This document shows, one piece after another, positions 17,354 to 25,612 of a DNA stretch of 64,000 nt. Position numbers and translations under genes: made by a program. The DNA lies in assembly GCA_943789465.1 (NCBI GenBank), contig CALSUF010000004.1:62001-126000 (forward strand). Reading direction: 5' to 3'. The first letter of the stretch is position 1. Each line of letters starts with the position of its first letter. Origin of the DNA: an uncultured Flavobacteriaceae bacterium. Its GTDB lineage: Bacteria > Bacteroidota > Bacteroidia > Flavobacteriales > Flavobacteriaceae. The notes under the pieces are model-generated. The model was not told the DNA's origin. It saw only the letters and a program-made list of their open reading frames with translations, and searched no databases.

Positions 17354-17505
17354 TCCAATGCTTTTTTGGTCACAAAAAGTCGCCATCCAAATAAGGCCAT
17401 TTCTAATTTGGTTGCTTTGCTTAGATCCACCCGTTTTTTTGTAAGGCTAGGTAAGATCCACTTATTTACCTTGGCTATGATTTTATAAATTGCTTTTGTA
17501 TTCAT
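17350..17505 (-). CDS. Small basic protein, 51 aa, convergent with apt
   Basis: The frame starts with ATG at 17505 and ends with TAG at 17350. The product is basic and helical (MNTKAIYKIIAKVNKWILP, KKRVDLSKATKLEMALFGW, ending FVTKKALD). I recall very similar ~50-residue proteins as common, usually uncharacterised genes in Flavobacteriaceae, which makes coding likely despite the short length. No signal peptide or catalytic motif is seen. The function is unknown. Confidence 0.6.
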   Translation of the reverse strand: MNTKAIYKIIAKVNKWILPSLTKKRVDLSKATKLEMALFGWRLFVTKKALD

Positions 17506-17585
17506 AGCTCAAAAATAGAAATTCTTATTCTAATTTTATGCAAATTTAATATCTTAGATTTATCTTCGTAAAAAAATATAAGATT

Positions 17586-18521
17586 ATGGATGTTGTTTTG
17601 ATGCTGTTTGGATTTGGCCTTTTGGTTATAGGGGGTGAATTTCTGGTACGTGCTTCTGTTGCAATATCGTTTAAATTTAATATTTCTAAAATGGTAATTG
17701 GACTCACAGTGGTGTCTTTCGCAACCTCACTTCCAGAGCTTTTAGTCAGTTTAAATGCAGCTTTAAGTGGATATCCATCCATTGCGATTAATAATGTTAT
17801 TGGGTCCAACGTTGCCAACATAGGATTGGTACTAGGAATCACGGCTCTAATAGGAACAATATATGTAGATAAAACATTTTATAAAATCAACTGGCCTGCA
17901 TTGGTAATTTTTTCGCTTGCCTTTTATTATTTCTTAAGTAACGATCATAAGTTAGACGCTGTCGAAGGAGCGGTTTTGTTTCTTAGTTTATTGCTTTTTA
18001 TTGCTTATTTACTTAATAATTCAGAAGGAATTGAAGAAGACGATTCTATGGATGCCTTGACAATGACCTCTAATTTTAAAATTATAATATGGTTAATCAT
18101 TGGCGGAGTTGCTTTGTTTTTCGGGGCCAAATGGTTGGTTGATGGTGCTATTGTAATTGCTCAAGAAATAGGGGTGAGTGAGGCGGTTATTTCGGTATCC
18201 GTAATAGCTGTGGGTACCAGTATTCCCGAGCTTGCGGCATCTGTAGTTGCCATCCTGAAAAAAGAGAAAGCCATTTCTTTAGGAAACTTAATAGGTTCTA
18301 ATATTTTTAATATTGGTTCTGTGCTAGGATTGACAGCGATGATCAAACCCATTGTGATTGAGGATGCCGAAATACTTTCCAGAGATATTATTTGGATGCT
18401 TGTGTTTGCAGGACTTTTATTACCTTTAGCATTGATATTCAAACGCCATAAGATAAAAAAAATAGAAGGCTTTTTGCTGGTGTTTCTGTATGGAGTTTTT
18501 ATCTATACAGTATTTTCTTAA
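17586..18521 (+). CDS. Calcium/sodium antiporter (CaCA family, YrbG-like)
   Basis: 311 aa, about ten TM helices in two homologous halves. Each half has an alpha-repeat: SFATSLPELLVS with NNVIGSNVANIGLVLG (residues ~40-85), and VGTSIPELAASV with GNLIGSNIFNIGSVLG (~205-245). An acidic hinge (EGIEEDDSMDA, ~145) separates the halves. CaCA exchangers move Ca2+ or related cations against Na+ or K+ across the inner membrane. The gene appears monocistronic. The exact ion is not decided by sequence. Confidence 0.9.
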   Translation: MDVVLMLFGFGLLVIGGEFLVRASVAISFKFNISKMVIGLTVVSFATSLPELLVSLNAALSGYPSIAINNVIGSNVANIGLVLGITALIGTIYVDKTFYKINWPALVIFSLAFYYFLSNDHKLDAVEGAVLFLSLLLFIAYLLNNSEGIEEDDSMDALTMTSNFKIIIWLIIGGVALFFGAKWLVDGAIVIAQEIGVSEAVISVSVIAVGTSIPELAASVVAILKKEKAISLGNLIGSNIFNIGSVLGLTAMIKPIVIEDAEILSRDIIWMLVFAGLLLPLALIFKRHKIKKIEGFLLVFLYGVFIYTVFS

Positions 18522-18563
18522 GTTTAAAATAAATTTTAATGCTTTAATTTAAAAACATCTACT

Positions 18564-18755
18564 ATGAATACTTACGAATGTAAACAATGTGGAATGGCAG
18601 TCAAAGCAACTTGTGGGAACTGCGATGTGCCTTTAGCTAATGGGATGATTGACTTACCAGATGGCTCACAAGTTCAAGTTTCTAAATGCCCAAAGTGCGA
18701 AGGCAAAATCAAGTCTCCTATGTGTTGTGGTGACGATATGGGCTGTAACCTATAA
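18564..18755 (+). CDS. Small Cys-rich zinc-ribbon-like protein
   Basis: 63 aa with cysteine pairs CKQCG, CGNC, CPKC and a terminal CCGDDMGC. The spacing suggests one or two zinc-ribbon knuckles. There is no signal peptide, so it is probably cytoplasmic. It lies 8 bp upstream of the PepSY membrane protein and may be cotranscribed with it. I cannot assign a function; metal or redox handling would fit the cysteines. Confidence 0.7.
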   Translation: MNTYECKQCGMAVKATCGNCDVPLANGMIDLPDGSQVQVSKCPKCEGKIKSPMCCGDDMGCNL

Positions 18756-18763
18756 CTTATAGT

Positions 18764-19471
18764 TTGGAACTCAATCGAAAAGCCAAAGGTCTCATACGAA
18801 ACTCCCATCGTTATTTAGGGGTGTTCTTGGGTATTCAATTTATGTTTTGGACGCTTAGTGGCCTCTATTTTAGTTGGTCTGACATTGATGAGATTCATGG
18901 AGATCAGTATAAATTGAACCCTCAACCCCAAGAATTTTCAAACTTATTAGTTTCCAACACAGCATTTTCAGAAATGAAAATTCACCATATTTCACTCCGA
19001 GATTTGAAAGGTATACCCCATTACTGGATCAATGAAACAGCCTTGTATAATACCTCTTCATATGAAAAGCGAGATGGAATATCTAAAGAAGAAGCACTGT
19101 ATGTAGCGAGTCAAAATATAATACCAGAATTAGAGGTTGTTTCAGTTGAGTTCATTGAAACAACAGATGCACATCACGAATATCGCGGCAGACCGCTTCC
19201 TGCCTATGCGATTAATTATGCACATCCAAACGAGATAACCGCCTACGTTTCTTATGCTGATGGTGCGTTTCAAACGGTACGCCATAGAAATTGGCGCTGG
19301 TTTGATTTTTTATGGATGACACATACGATGGATTATCAATCTCGTGACAATTTTAATACAACCCTTTTAAGAGTTTTTTCACTTTTAGGTCTTATTACTG
19401 TAATGAGTGGGTTTCTTTTATGGGCCATATCTTCACCAAGACTTAGAAAACTTAAAAATAAATTATTTTGA
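18764..19471 (+). CDS. PepSY-domain membrane protein
   Basis: 235 aa from a TTG start at 18764; the next in-frame ATG lies inside the first TM helix. A first TM (~20-38, YLGVFLGIQFMFWTLSGLYFSW), a PepSY domain in the middle (KEEALYVASQ, AYVSYADGAF) and a C-terminal TM (FSLLGLITVMSGFLLWAI) are seen. The HRYLG/LSGLYF pattern is that of PepSY-TM proteins, often linked to iron or flavin reduction at the inner membrane. It follows the Cys-rich small gene closely. Confidence 0.75.
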   Translation: MELNRKAKGLIRNSHRYLGVFLGIQFMFWTLSGLYFSWSDIDEIHGDQYKLNPQPQEFSNLLVSNTAFSEMKIHHISLRDLKGIPHYWINETALYNTSSYEKRDGISKEEALYVASQNIIPELEVVSVEFIETTDAHHEYRGRPLPAYAINYAHPNEITAYVSYADGAFQTVRHRNWRWFDFLWMTHTMDYQSRDNFNTTLLRVFSLLGLITVMSGFLLWAISSPRLRKLKNKLF

Positions 19472-19541
19472 CCTCTCAATTTTAGTTGTCAACCACTTGT
19501 TTTAAAAGTACAGCCCTTCTTTATTTATAGCGTTAACAATT

Positions 19542-20393
19542 CTAGTTTAAAAAGTAACTGCTCAATTCTTCCACACTTATTGTAGTTGATGAAGTAGGAA
19601 TGTCAACAGTTCCACCTAGTTGTTGTATCAGTGCAATCAATACGGAGCTGAGTTGAAACTCTTGGGTACTTTCGGCACGAAGAAGTCCTACATTGCCGCC
19701 ATAATAATAGCGGATGGTCAAAATATCCTGAGGTTGAACTACCTCAATAGTTTGAGGAAAGCCTAAGATAGTTAGTGTACCATTCACAGATAGGTTTAAT
19801 TTTAGAGTAGCTTCATAAACGTTTGTATAGGTAGTGCCATTTACTGAAGTAGTTGGATAGAAATTTTCTTTTGTACTTTTTAAGGAATAATTCGCTTCAA
19901 CGGGTATCATTGTACCTTGTATGTCAATAGTTTCAGAAAAATCACCTGATAAATTAGAAAGGACTTCTCCGTTTGCAGCATCCAAATCTATAAGAGTCAA
20001 ATCATCGATTGTAGGCACTTGAGCAATAGGAATATCAATCGAAAATTCTAATGCCCCTGTGTATTTTAAGGTCGTTGTTGTTTTAGATAAACTTCCGTTT
20101 ACTAAAAGAGTATTCATAGTGCCTAGCGCAGCCATGTCATTATTCACTTGGTATGTAAAAGAATTTGCTGTTGAGGAGGCTATATATAAAGAATCAATTC
20201 CAGTGAAATTCATTGCAGGAGTATCATCGCTTGAGCTTTCGACGTCATAAATCCAATAATCTCCCAGTGTGGTTGGAGTGTAATTTAGAGGGTTTATATC
20301 TGTATCTGGATTGTCATTCTCCTCGTAAGTTTCGTTTGAACAACTAAAAACACTCAATACAACTAAAAATAAAATAGGTTTTAGAAAATTCAT
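19542..20393 (-). CDS. Lipoprotein of unknown function
   Basis: 283 aa. A signal peptide ends in a lipobox (LSVFSC, Cys18), followed by an acidic linker (NETYEENDNPDTD), as usual for outer-membrane lipoproteins in Bacteroidetes. The rest is Ser/Thr-rich beta-strand sequence with LGDYWIYDVES near residue 42 and no catalytic motif. It is transcribed alone, downstream of hemD on the same strand but separated by a hairpin terminator. Confidence 0.75.
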   Translation of the reverse strand: MNFLKPILFLVVLSVFSCSNETYEENDNPDTDINPLNYTPTTLGDYWIYDVESSSDDTPAMNFTGIDSLYIASSTANSFTYQVNNDMAALGTMNTLLVNGSLSKTTTTLKYTGALEFSIDIPIAQVPTIDDLTLIDLDAANGEVLSNLSGDFSETIDIQGTMIPVEANYSLKSTKENFYPTTSVNGTTYTNVYEATLKLNLSVNGTLTILGFPQTIEVVQPQDILTIRYYYGGNVGLLRAESTQEFQLSSVLIALIQQLGGTVDIPTSSTTISVEELSSYFLN

Positions 20394-20486
20394 TTTATTA
20401 TTTTGTTTGAGTAAATATAGATAAAACTTTTAATAATTAAGTAATTTACTCAGTTGAACAGCTGAAAGATGTTTGCTGAAAAAGCA

Positions 20487-20518
20487 AAAAACCCACTCAT
20501 TGAGCAGGTTTTTTATTT
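20487..20518 (-). terminator. Terminator downstream of hemD
   Basis: An imperfect hairpin of the form AAAAACC..CTC-ATT-GAG..GGTTTTTT spans 20487-20518, 18 bp after the hemD stop. T runs at both ends may make it bidirectional. Confidence 0.55.
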
Positions 20519-20535
20519 ATAGAAATAAAAAAGAA

Positions 20536-21282
20536 TTATTTTTTATTAACGTTTTGAATGTATTTGTTCAAGGCCATTGTCATTGAAGGCATTTCAGTTG
20601 TTGGAGCAGAAATATCTACACGGAGACCTTTATTTTCAACCGCTTTTACGGTCGTATTACCAAACACAGCAATCCGTGTGTCATTTTGTTTGAAGTTTGG
20701 AAAATTGTGAAATAAAGAATCAATTCCAGAAGGACTAAAAAATACTAAAATATCATAGTATACATCCGCTAAATCCGATAAATCACTGATCACTGTATTA
20801 TAAAATACGGCTTGTTTCCACTTAACTCCAATTTCATCTAACATTATTGGAACAATTGGTTTTAGTTTATCAGAAGATGGTAGTAAAAACTTTTCATCTT
20901 TATATTTTTTGATGAGTGGAGAAAGATCTTGAAAATTACGTTTTCCAACATAGATTTTTCGCTTACGATACACTACATATTTCTGTAAGTAAAATGCAAC
21001 CGCTTCTGATTGACAAAAATATTTCATGCTGTCAGGCACTTTAAAACGCATTTCTTCTGCAACTCTAAAGAAGTGATCTATCGCATTTCTGCTCGTCATA
21101 ATTATTGCAGTATAGCTAGAAAAATCTACTTTTTGTAACCGCACTTGCTTAGCAGTGACACCTTCTACATGAATAAAAGGGCGAAAATCAATTTTCACTT
21201 TTTGCCTGTCTTGCAAATCGAAGTAAGGAGAGTTTTCTACTTTTGGTTCGGGTTGAGATACCAAAATGGTTTTTACTTTCAT
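20536..21282 (-). CDS. hemD: Uroporphyrinogen-III synthase
   Basis: 248 aa, matching the two-domain HEM4 fold typical of Bacteroidetes. Visible features are an N-terminal ILVSQPEPK, IIMTSRNAIDHFF near residue 60, and the second domain FFSPSGIDSLFHNFP with RIAVFGNTTVKAVE. HemD closes hydroxymethylbilane to uroporphyrinogen III in heme and siroheme synthesis. It is paired with DUF4271 upstream (20-bp gap), a conserved flavobacterial arrangement. HemD sequences diverge strongly, so context adds weight. Confidence 0.88.
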   Translation of the reverse strand: MKVKTILVSQPEPKVENSPYFDLQDRQKVKIDFRPFIHVEGVTAKQVRLQKVDFSSYTAIIMTSRNAIDHFFRVAEEMRFKVPDSMKYFCQSEAVAFYLQKYVVYRKRKIYVGKRNFQDLSPLIKKYKDEKFLLPSSDKLKPIVPIMLDEIGVKWKQAVFYNTVISDLSDLADVYYDILVFFSPSGIDSLFHNFPNFKQNDTRIAVFGNTTVKAVENKGLRVDISAPTTEMPSMTMALNKYIQNVNKK

Positions 21283-21302
21283 AGATCAATAACTCTAAAA
21301 GA

Positions 21303-21956
21303 TTAATTTATATCCGACGAAATAAGCTTACAAATTAGCACGTATGGACCAATTTCGAGAGTGCAAAGATACAAAATAAAATAAAAGAAATTATTGATAA
21401 GTAACTTTTGATGTAATTTAATAGATTTCATCAATCCAATGCAGAGAATCACTCCAGAAATCACCAAAATAAACACTGTTAGCGTTTGGTTATTAGGAGC
21501 TCCAAAAATCAATAAAGAATTTAGGGGGATTAAAACAATTCCTAAAAAATTTAAAAAACTAACTTGTTGAAACACATAACTGTGAAACAATTTTTGAATG
21601 TCAAACACATATCCAACCCCCAATTCTAACAAAATTTTCAAGAGTACTCCAGTACCTAATATAGCTGCCGTTTTTATAAACATCAGTTGATTTAAGTCTA
21701 TTTTTTGTGCGAAATGTGTGTAGGTAAGTATGCCAATGAGCGTCCCATTGATGCAAAAATTTAAAAATAACACAATATCAAATAGATCTAAAAATTTATG
21801 ATCTTTGAAATAAATCTTTAAATAATTGGAGTTTCCAGAGAGTCTTAAAAAATCGCAAAATCGATTAAAGTTTAAAAGCTTAGCAACTACAACCAATGTA
21901 AGACTGACTACAATTACTGTAGTGTACCAATCGTTAAATAAAACGTCTCTAAGCAT
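21303..21956 (-). CDS. DUF4271 membrane protein
   Basis: 217 aa from the ATG at 21956 (MLRDVLFNDWYT); an in-frame TTG 6 bp upstream is less likely. Seven or so hydrophobic segments span the protein, with FNDWYTTV at the start, typical of DUF4271, an uncharacterised Bacteroidetes family found immediately upstream of hemD. The linkage suggests a membrane role connected to heme or porphyrin metabolism, but no residue-level evidence supports a reaction. Confidence 0.82.
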   Translation of the reverse strand: MLRDVLFNDWYTTVIVVSLTLVVVAKLLNFNRFCDFLRLSGNSNYLKIYFKDHKFLDLFDIVLFLNFCINGTLIGILTYTHFAQKIDLNQLMFIKTAAILGTGVLLKILLELGVGYVFDIQKLFHSYVFQQVSFLNFLGIVLIPLNSLLIFGAPNNQTLTVFILVISGVILCIGLMKSIKLHQKLLINNFFYFILYLCTLEIGPYVLICKLISSDIN

Positions 21957-22005
21957 ATACAAATCTATGAAGAATATTTATAAAAAGAGTCCGCCAAAAA
22001 TAACT

Positions 22006-22013
22006 TACTTTTG
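22006..22013 (+). promoter_or_regulatory. -7 element of the glycosyltransferase/pyrC operon
   Basis: TACTTTTG fits TAnnTTTG and lies 17 bp before the ATG at 22031. It serves the three overlapping or abutting genes to 24585. Confidence 0.5.
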
Positions 22014-22030
22014 TTAAAATTTTCTACGCA

Positions 22031-22756
22031 ATGCAAGACGCTATCGTCATCATACCAACCTATAATGAAATTGAAAATATAGAAGTTGTCCTAACAGCTA
22101 TATTCTCTCAGTATTCTCAGGTTCATGTTTTGGTTGTAGATGATAATTCACCAGATTTAACAGCCAACAAAGTAGAAGCACTTCAAAATAGTTTTATCAA
22201 TCGTCTTTTTTTGCTAAAACGGAGTGGAAAGCAGGGACTAGGTACTGCCTATATTGAAGGGTTCAAATGGTGTTTAACTCGTCAGTATCAATTTATTTTT
22301 GAGATGGATGCCGATTTTTCTCACAACCCCAAAGATCTTCAGCGACTCTATGAAGCCTGTAAATGTAAGAATGCAGATGTGGCCGTAGGATCGCGTTACA
22401 TTAAAGGCGTGAATGTCGTTAATTGGCCTTTGTCAAGAGTGTTGCTTTCGTATGGAGCTTCCTTATATGTACGAATCATTACAGGTATGAAAGTTCTTGA
22501 CCCTACTGCCGGTTTTATTTGTTACAAACGCCGAGTTTTAGAAGCCATTGATTTTGATGCCATAAAATTTATTGGCTATGCATTTCAAATTGAGATGAAA
22601 TATACTGCCTACAAAAAAAACTTTAATATCAAAGAAATCCCAATTATCTTTACCGATCGACTCCACGGAGTTTCTAAGCTAAACAAAGGCATTATAAAAG
22701 AAGCTATTTTAGGGGTGATCAAAATGCGATTAAAAACAATTTTAGGAAGATCATAA
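22031..22756 (+). CDS. Polyprenol-phosphate mannosyltransferase-type glycosyltransferase (GT2)
   Basis: 241 aa. GT-A fold with IIPTYNEIENI, VVDDNSPDLT, KQGLGTAYIEGF, and the DxD-type MDADFSHNP, then RYIKGVNVVNWPLSRV, DPTAGFICYKR and YAFQIEMKY, the dolichol/polyprenol-phosphate mannose synthase signatures. No membrane-anchor domain follows. The enzyme probably transfers a hexose from a nucleotide sugar to a lipid phosphate at the cytoplasmic membrane face, for protein or polysaccharide glycosylation. Its stop directly abuts the ATG of pyrC. Confidence 0.88.
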   Translation: MQDAIVIIPTYNEIENIEVVLTAIFSQYSQVHVLVVDDNSPDLTANKVEALQNSFINRLFLLKRSGKQGLGTAYIEGFKWCLTRQYQFIFEMDADFSHNPKDLQRLYEACKCKNADVAVGSRYIKGVNVVNWPLSRVLLSYGASLYVRIITGMKVLDPTAGFICYKRRVLEAIDFDAIKFIGYAFQIEMKYTAYKKNFNIKEIPIIFTDRLHGVSKLNKGIIKEAILGVIKMRLKTILGRS

Positions 22757-24103
22757 ATGCATAAAAAATCTATACTCATAAAAAATGCACGTATTGTCAA
22801 TGAAGGAACAACTTTTCATGGCGACGTATTAATTGAGGACCAGTATATCAAAGAAATTGCCAGCTCCATTAGTGTCAAAAATGCCAATATAAAGGTTATT
22901 GACGCGGAAAATAATTACCTCATTCCAGGAGTTATTGATGATCAAGTGCATTTTAGAGAACCTGGCTTGACGCATAAAGCTACCATTGAAACAGAATCTA
23001 GAGCGGCCATTGCAGGAGGTATCACTTCCTTTATTGAGATGCCAAATACCAGTCCGCAAGCCACTACTATCGAAAAGTTAGAAGAAAAATTTCAGATTGC
23101 CGCCAATACATCGTCAGCAAACTACTCATTTATGTTTGGAGGGACGAATGATAATTTAGAAGAAATTTTAAAAGTAGATCCACTTAAAGTTGCTGGACTT
23201 AAATTATTCTTAGGATCTTCAACAGGAAACATGTTGGTTGATAATCCTGAAGTTTTAGAGAAAATATTTAAAAGCACTGACTTATTAATATCTGTGCATT
23301 GCGAAGATGAAGATACCATCAAACAAAACACAGCTCGTTATTTGGAACTTTATGGAGAAGATATTCCAATCAAATGCCATCCAGAAATTAGAAGCGCCGA
23401 AGCTTGTTATATTTCATCTTCAAGCGCAATTAAGTTAGCTAAAAAGACCGGAGCCCGTTTGCATGTGTTTCACCTTTCAACAGCGAAAGAGATTGCCTTA
23501 TTTTCAAATAAAAAACCATTAAAAGATAAAAAAATTACTGCTGAGGTTTGTGTGCATCACCTGTGGTTTTCAGATGAAGATTATGATAAAAAAGGCACTT
23601 TTATCAAATGGAATCCAGCTGTCAAATCGGCCAAAGATAGAGAGGCTTTATGGAAGGCCCTTTTGAATGATAAAATTGACGTTATTGCAACGGATCATGC
23701 ACCACATACCCTTGAAGAAAAATCGAATACATACACCAAAGCGCCTTCAGGAGGGCCCTTAGTTCAACATGCGCTAGTAGCCATGATGGAAGCACACCAC
23801 AGTGGAAAAATATCCATTGAAAAAATGGTAGAAAAAATGTGTCATAACCCTGCAATTTTATTTCAAATTGAAAAAAGAGGTTATATAAGAGAAGGTTATT
23901 TTGCCGATTTAGTTCTTTTAAATCCAAACAACCCTTGGACAGTAACTAAAGACAATTGCCTGTACAAATGTGGATGGTCCCCTTTTGAAGGTTCTACATT
24001 TAAGTCTCGCGTTACACACACCATCTTAAATGGAACAATTGTGTATGAAAATGCAAATTTTACAAACCATAATGCAGCCATGCGCTTAACATTTAACAGA
24101 TGA
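22757..24103 (+). CDS. pyrC: Dihydroorotase
   Basis: 448 aa, class I amidohydrolase. Motifs: DDQVHFREPGLTHKA near residue 60 (the first His of the usual DxHxH metal pair is Gln), LKLFLGSSTGN with a lysine that may be carboxylated, VHCEDE, VFHLST, and ATDHAPH near residue 310. The enzyme closes carbamoyl-aspartate to dihydroorotate in pyrimidine synthesis. The start follows the preceding stop without a gap and the stop overlaps the DUF4296 start by 4 bp, so the three genes form an operon. Confidence 0.93.
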   Translation: MHKKSILIKNARIVNEGTTFHGDVLIEDQYIKEIASSISVKNANIKVIDAENNYLIPGVIDDQVHFREPGLTHKATIETESRAAIAGGITSFIEMPNTSPQATTIEKLEEKFQIAANTSSANYSFMFGGTNDNLEEILKVDPLKVAGLKLFLGSSTGNMLVDNPEVLEKIFKSTDLLISVHCEDEDTIKQNTARYLELYGEDIPIKCHPEIRSAEACYISSSSAIKLAKKTGARLHVFHLSTAKEIALFSNKKPLKDKKITAEVCVHHLWFSDEDYDKKGTFIKWNPAVKSAKDREALWKALLNDKIDVIATDHAPHTLEEKSNTYTKAPSGGPLVQHALVAMMEAHHSGKISIEKMVEKMCHNPAILFQIEKRGYIREGYFADLVLLNPNNPWTVTKDNCLYKCGWSPFEGSTFKSRVTHTILNGTIVYENANFTNHNAAMRLTFNR

Positions 24104-24585
24104 AAACAGCCTTTCTATTAGTGATTATTGTGTTTTTAATGTCTTGTGAAAATTTAGAGATGAAAAAACCATCTAATTTGATTTCTGAAAATCAAATGGT
24201 AGAAATTCTTTACGACGTAGTGCTTATAAACTCTGCGAAAAACGTCAATAAACAATTACTGGAAAAAAATATTAAAAACCCCGAAGCATATATTTATAAA
24301 AAACACAACATTGACAGTCTTCAATTTGTAGAAAGTAATGCCTATTATACCTTTAAAAGTGATATCTATAAATCTATCTATGAAAAATTGGAGTTGAAAT
24401 TAACAACTCAAAAAACAGAACATGAAGCGTTGGTGAAGGAGAAAAAACGTATCAAGGATTCAATCCGTAAAAGCAAGCAACCCAAAATAGATACTTTGAA
24501 TACTAAGCGTCAAAAAAAGTTTGAATCTAAGATGAAACCTCCTTTAAAAAAAACTGACAAACTTCAGAAACAACCTTTGAAATAG
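24100..24585 (+). CDS. DUF4296 lipoprotein
   Basis: 161 aa. Short signal peptide with lipobox (VFLMSC, Cys16), then the DUF4296 domain (LISENQMVEILYDVVLINSAKNVNK; FVESNAYYTFKSDIYKSIYEKL) and a very basic C-terminal tail (KKEKKRIKDSIRKSK-type). The family is Bacteroidetes-specific, regularly downstream of dihydroorotase, and of unknown function. The last 59 bp overlap the 3' end of the convergent dehydrogenase gene. Confidence 0.8.
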   Translation: MKTAFLLVIIVFLMSCENLEMKKPSNLISENQMVEILYDVVLINSAKNVNKQLLEKNIKNPEAYIYKKHNIDSLQFVESNAYYTFKSDIYKSIYEKLELKLTTQKTEHEALVKEKKRIKDSIRKSKQPKIDTLNTKRQKKFESKMKPPLKKTDKLQKQPLK

Positions 24586-25537
24586 GGGTGAATTTAAACT
24601 CACTTTCAGTTTTTAAAAATTTGTCCGAGCTGTAGTAACTTTTATGGATTAAAGTCTTACTTAGATTTTTAGTAAGCCGTCTTTTTTTTCCCGTTAATTT
24701 ATGTCTTAACCAATCCAAACGCCATGCAAAGGCAAGCATCCATTTGCGAGCTATTTTTTTGGGAGGAACTAGTTTGAACGCATTTGAAATCAGTGTTGTG
24801 AAATCTAAAAAAGAAAGATTTTCAGCAACCATAATAAAACGTTCATTTTTGCAGTCGCTATTCATTAAGGAAGTCATTCCTTTTACAACATCCAAAACTC
24901 CAACATAGCCAGCAACTCCGTTTGTCGCATAACCGAGACCCTTATAAATACGTTTAAATAAACCACCACTGCCAGAACGAAAAAATCCAGGTCCTAAAAT
25001 GACGCCAGGATTTACAATCACACACGGAACTCCTTCTTGAACTCCACGCCAGACTTCCATTTCAGCCTCATATTTTGAAATCGCATATACATTTTTGTTC
25101 GCTTCTGAATTCCACGTAGTTTCTTCTGTTATTTTTATCGGGTCATAGCCCATAGCCGCTATAGAACTTACATAACACAGTTTATGAATAGAATTAATAA
25201 CACTCAAATTGACAATATTTGCAGTACCTGAAATATTTGTTTCTCGTAATTTGTAATAATCGTTTGGGTCAAATGAAATTAATGCAGCACAATGGTACAC
25301 ATGAGTCACACCTTCAAATGCTTCTGTCAGTCTTGGTAAATCGTTTAAATTGGCTTCTAGCCATTCAATTTTATTAAATTGATCGTCAACGTTATCCGTG
25401 TAAAAGGAAAAGACATGTCTTACTTTTTCAATCGTTTTTTTGTTTCGGAAAAGCGCACGAATTTTTTGTTGCGACTTTGTAAGTTCAAATAACAAATGAC
25501 TTCCTACCAACCCTGTACCTCCAGTTACTAATATCAT
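24527..25537 (-). CDS. NAD-dependent epimerase/dehydratase (extended SDR)
   Basis: 336 aa. The Rossmann motif [11 protein letters not shown] at the N-terminus, [20 protein letters not shown] and the catalytic YAISKYEAE (Y-x3-K, ~residue 151) define an extended short-chain dehydrogenase acting on a nucleotide sugar, sterol or flavonoid-like substrate. The C-terminal part ([22 protein letters not shown]) is basic. It overlaps the DUF4296 gene tail-to-tail by 59 bp. The substrate is not determined by sequence. Confidence 0.85.
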   Translation of the reverse strand: MILVTGGTGLVGSHLLFELTKSQQKIRALFRNKKTIEKVRHVFSFYTDNVDDQFNKIEWLEANLNDLPRLTEAFEGVTHVYHCAALISFDPNDYYKLRETNISGTANIVNLSVINSIHKLCYVSSIAAMGYDPIKITEETTWNSEANKNVYAISKYEAEMEVWRGVQEGVPCVIVNPGVILGPGFFRSGSGGLFKRIYKGLGYATNGVAGYVGVLDVVKGMTSLMNSDCKNERFIMVAENLSFLDFTTLISNAFKLVPPKKIARKWMLAFAWRLDWLRHKLTGKKRRLTKNLSKTLIHKSYYSSDKFLKTESEFKFTPISKVVSEVCQFFLKEVSS

Positions 25538-25584
25538 ACCACTAAATTACTATTTTTTTCTTTTCTCGTCGCTAATGAATCTGT

Positions 25585-25592
25585 TATCTTTG
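25585..25592 (+). promoter_or_regulatory. -7 element of tyrS
   Basis: TATCTTTG fits TAnnTTTG and ends 20 bp before the tyrS ATG at 25613. Confidence 0.5.
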
Positions 25593-25612
25593 TCATAATT
25601 AAATTTAAAATA

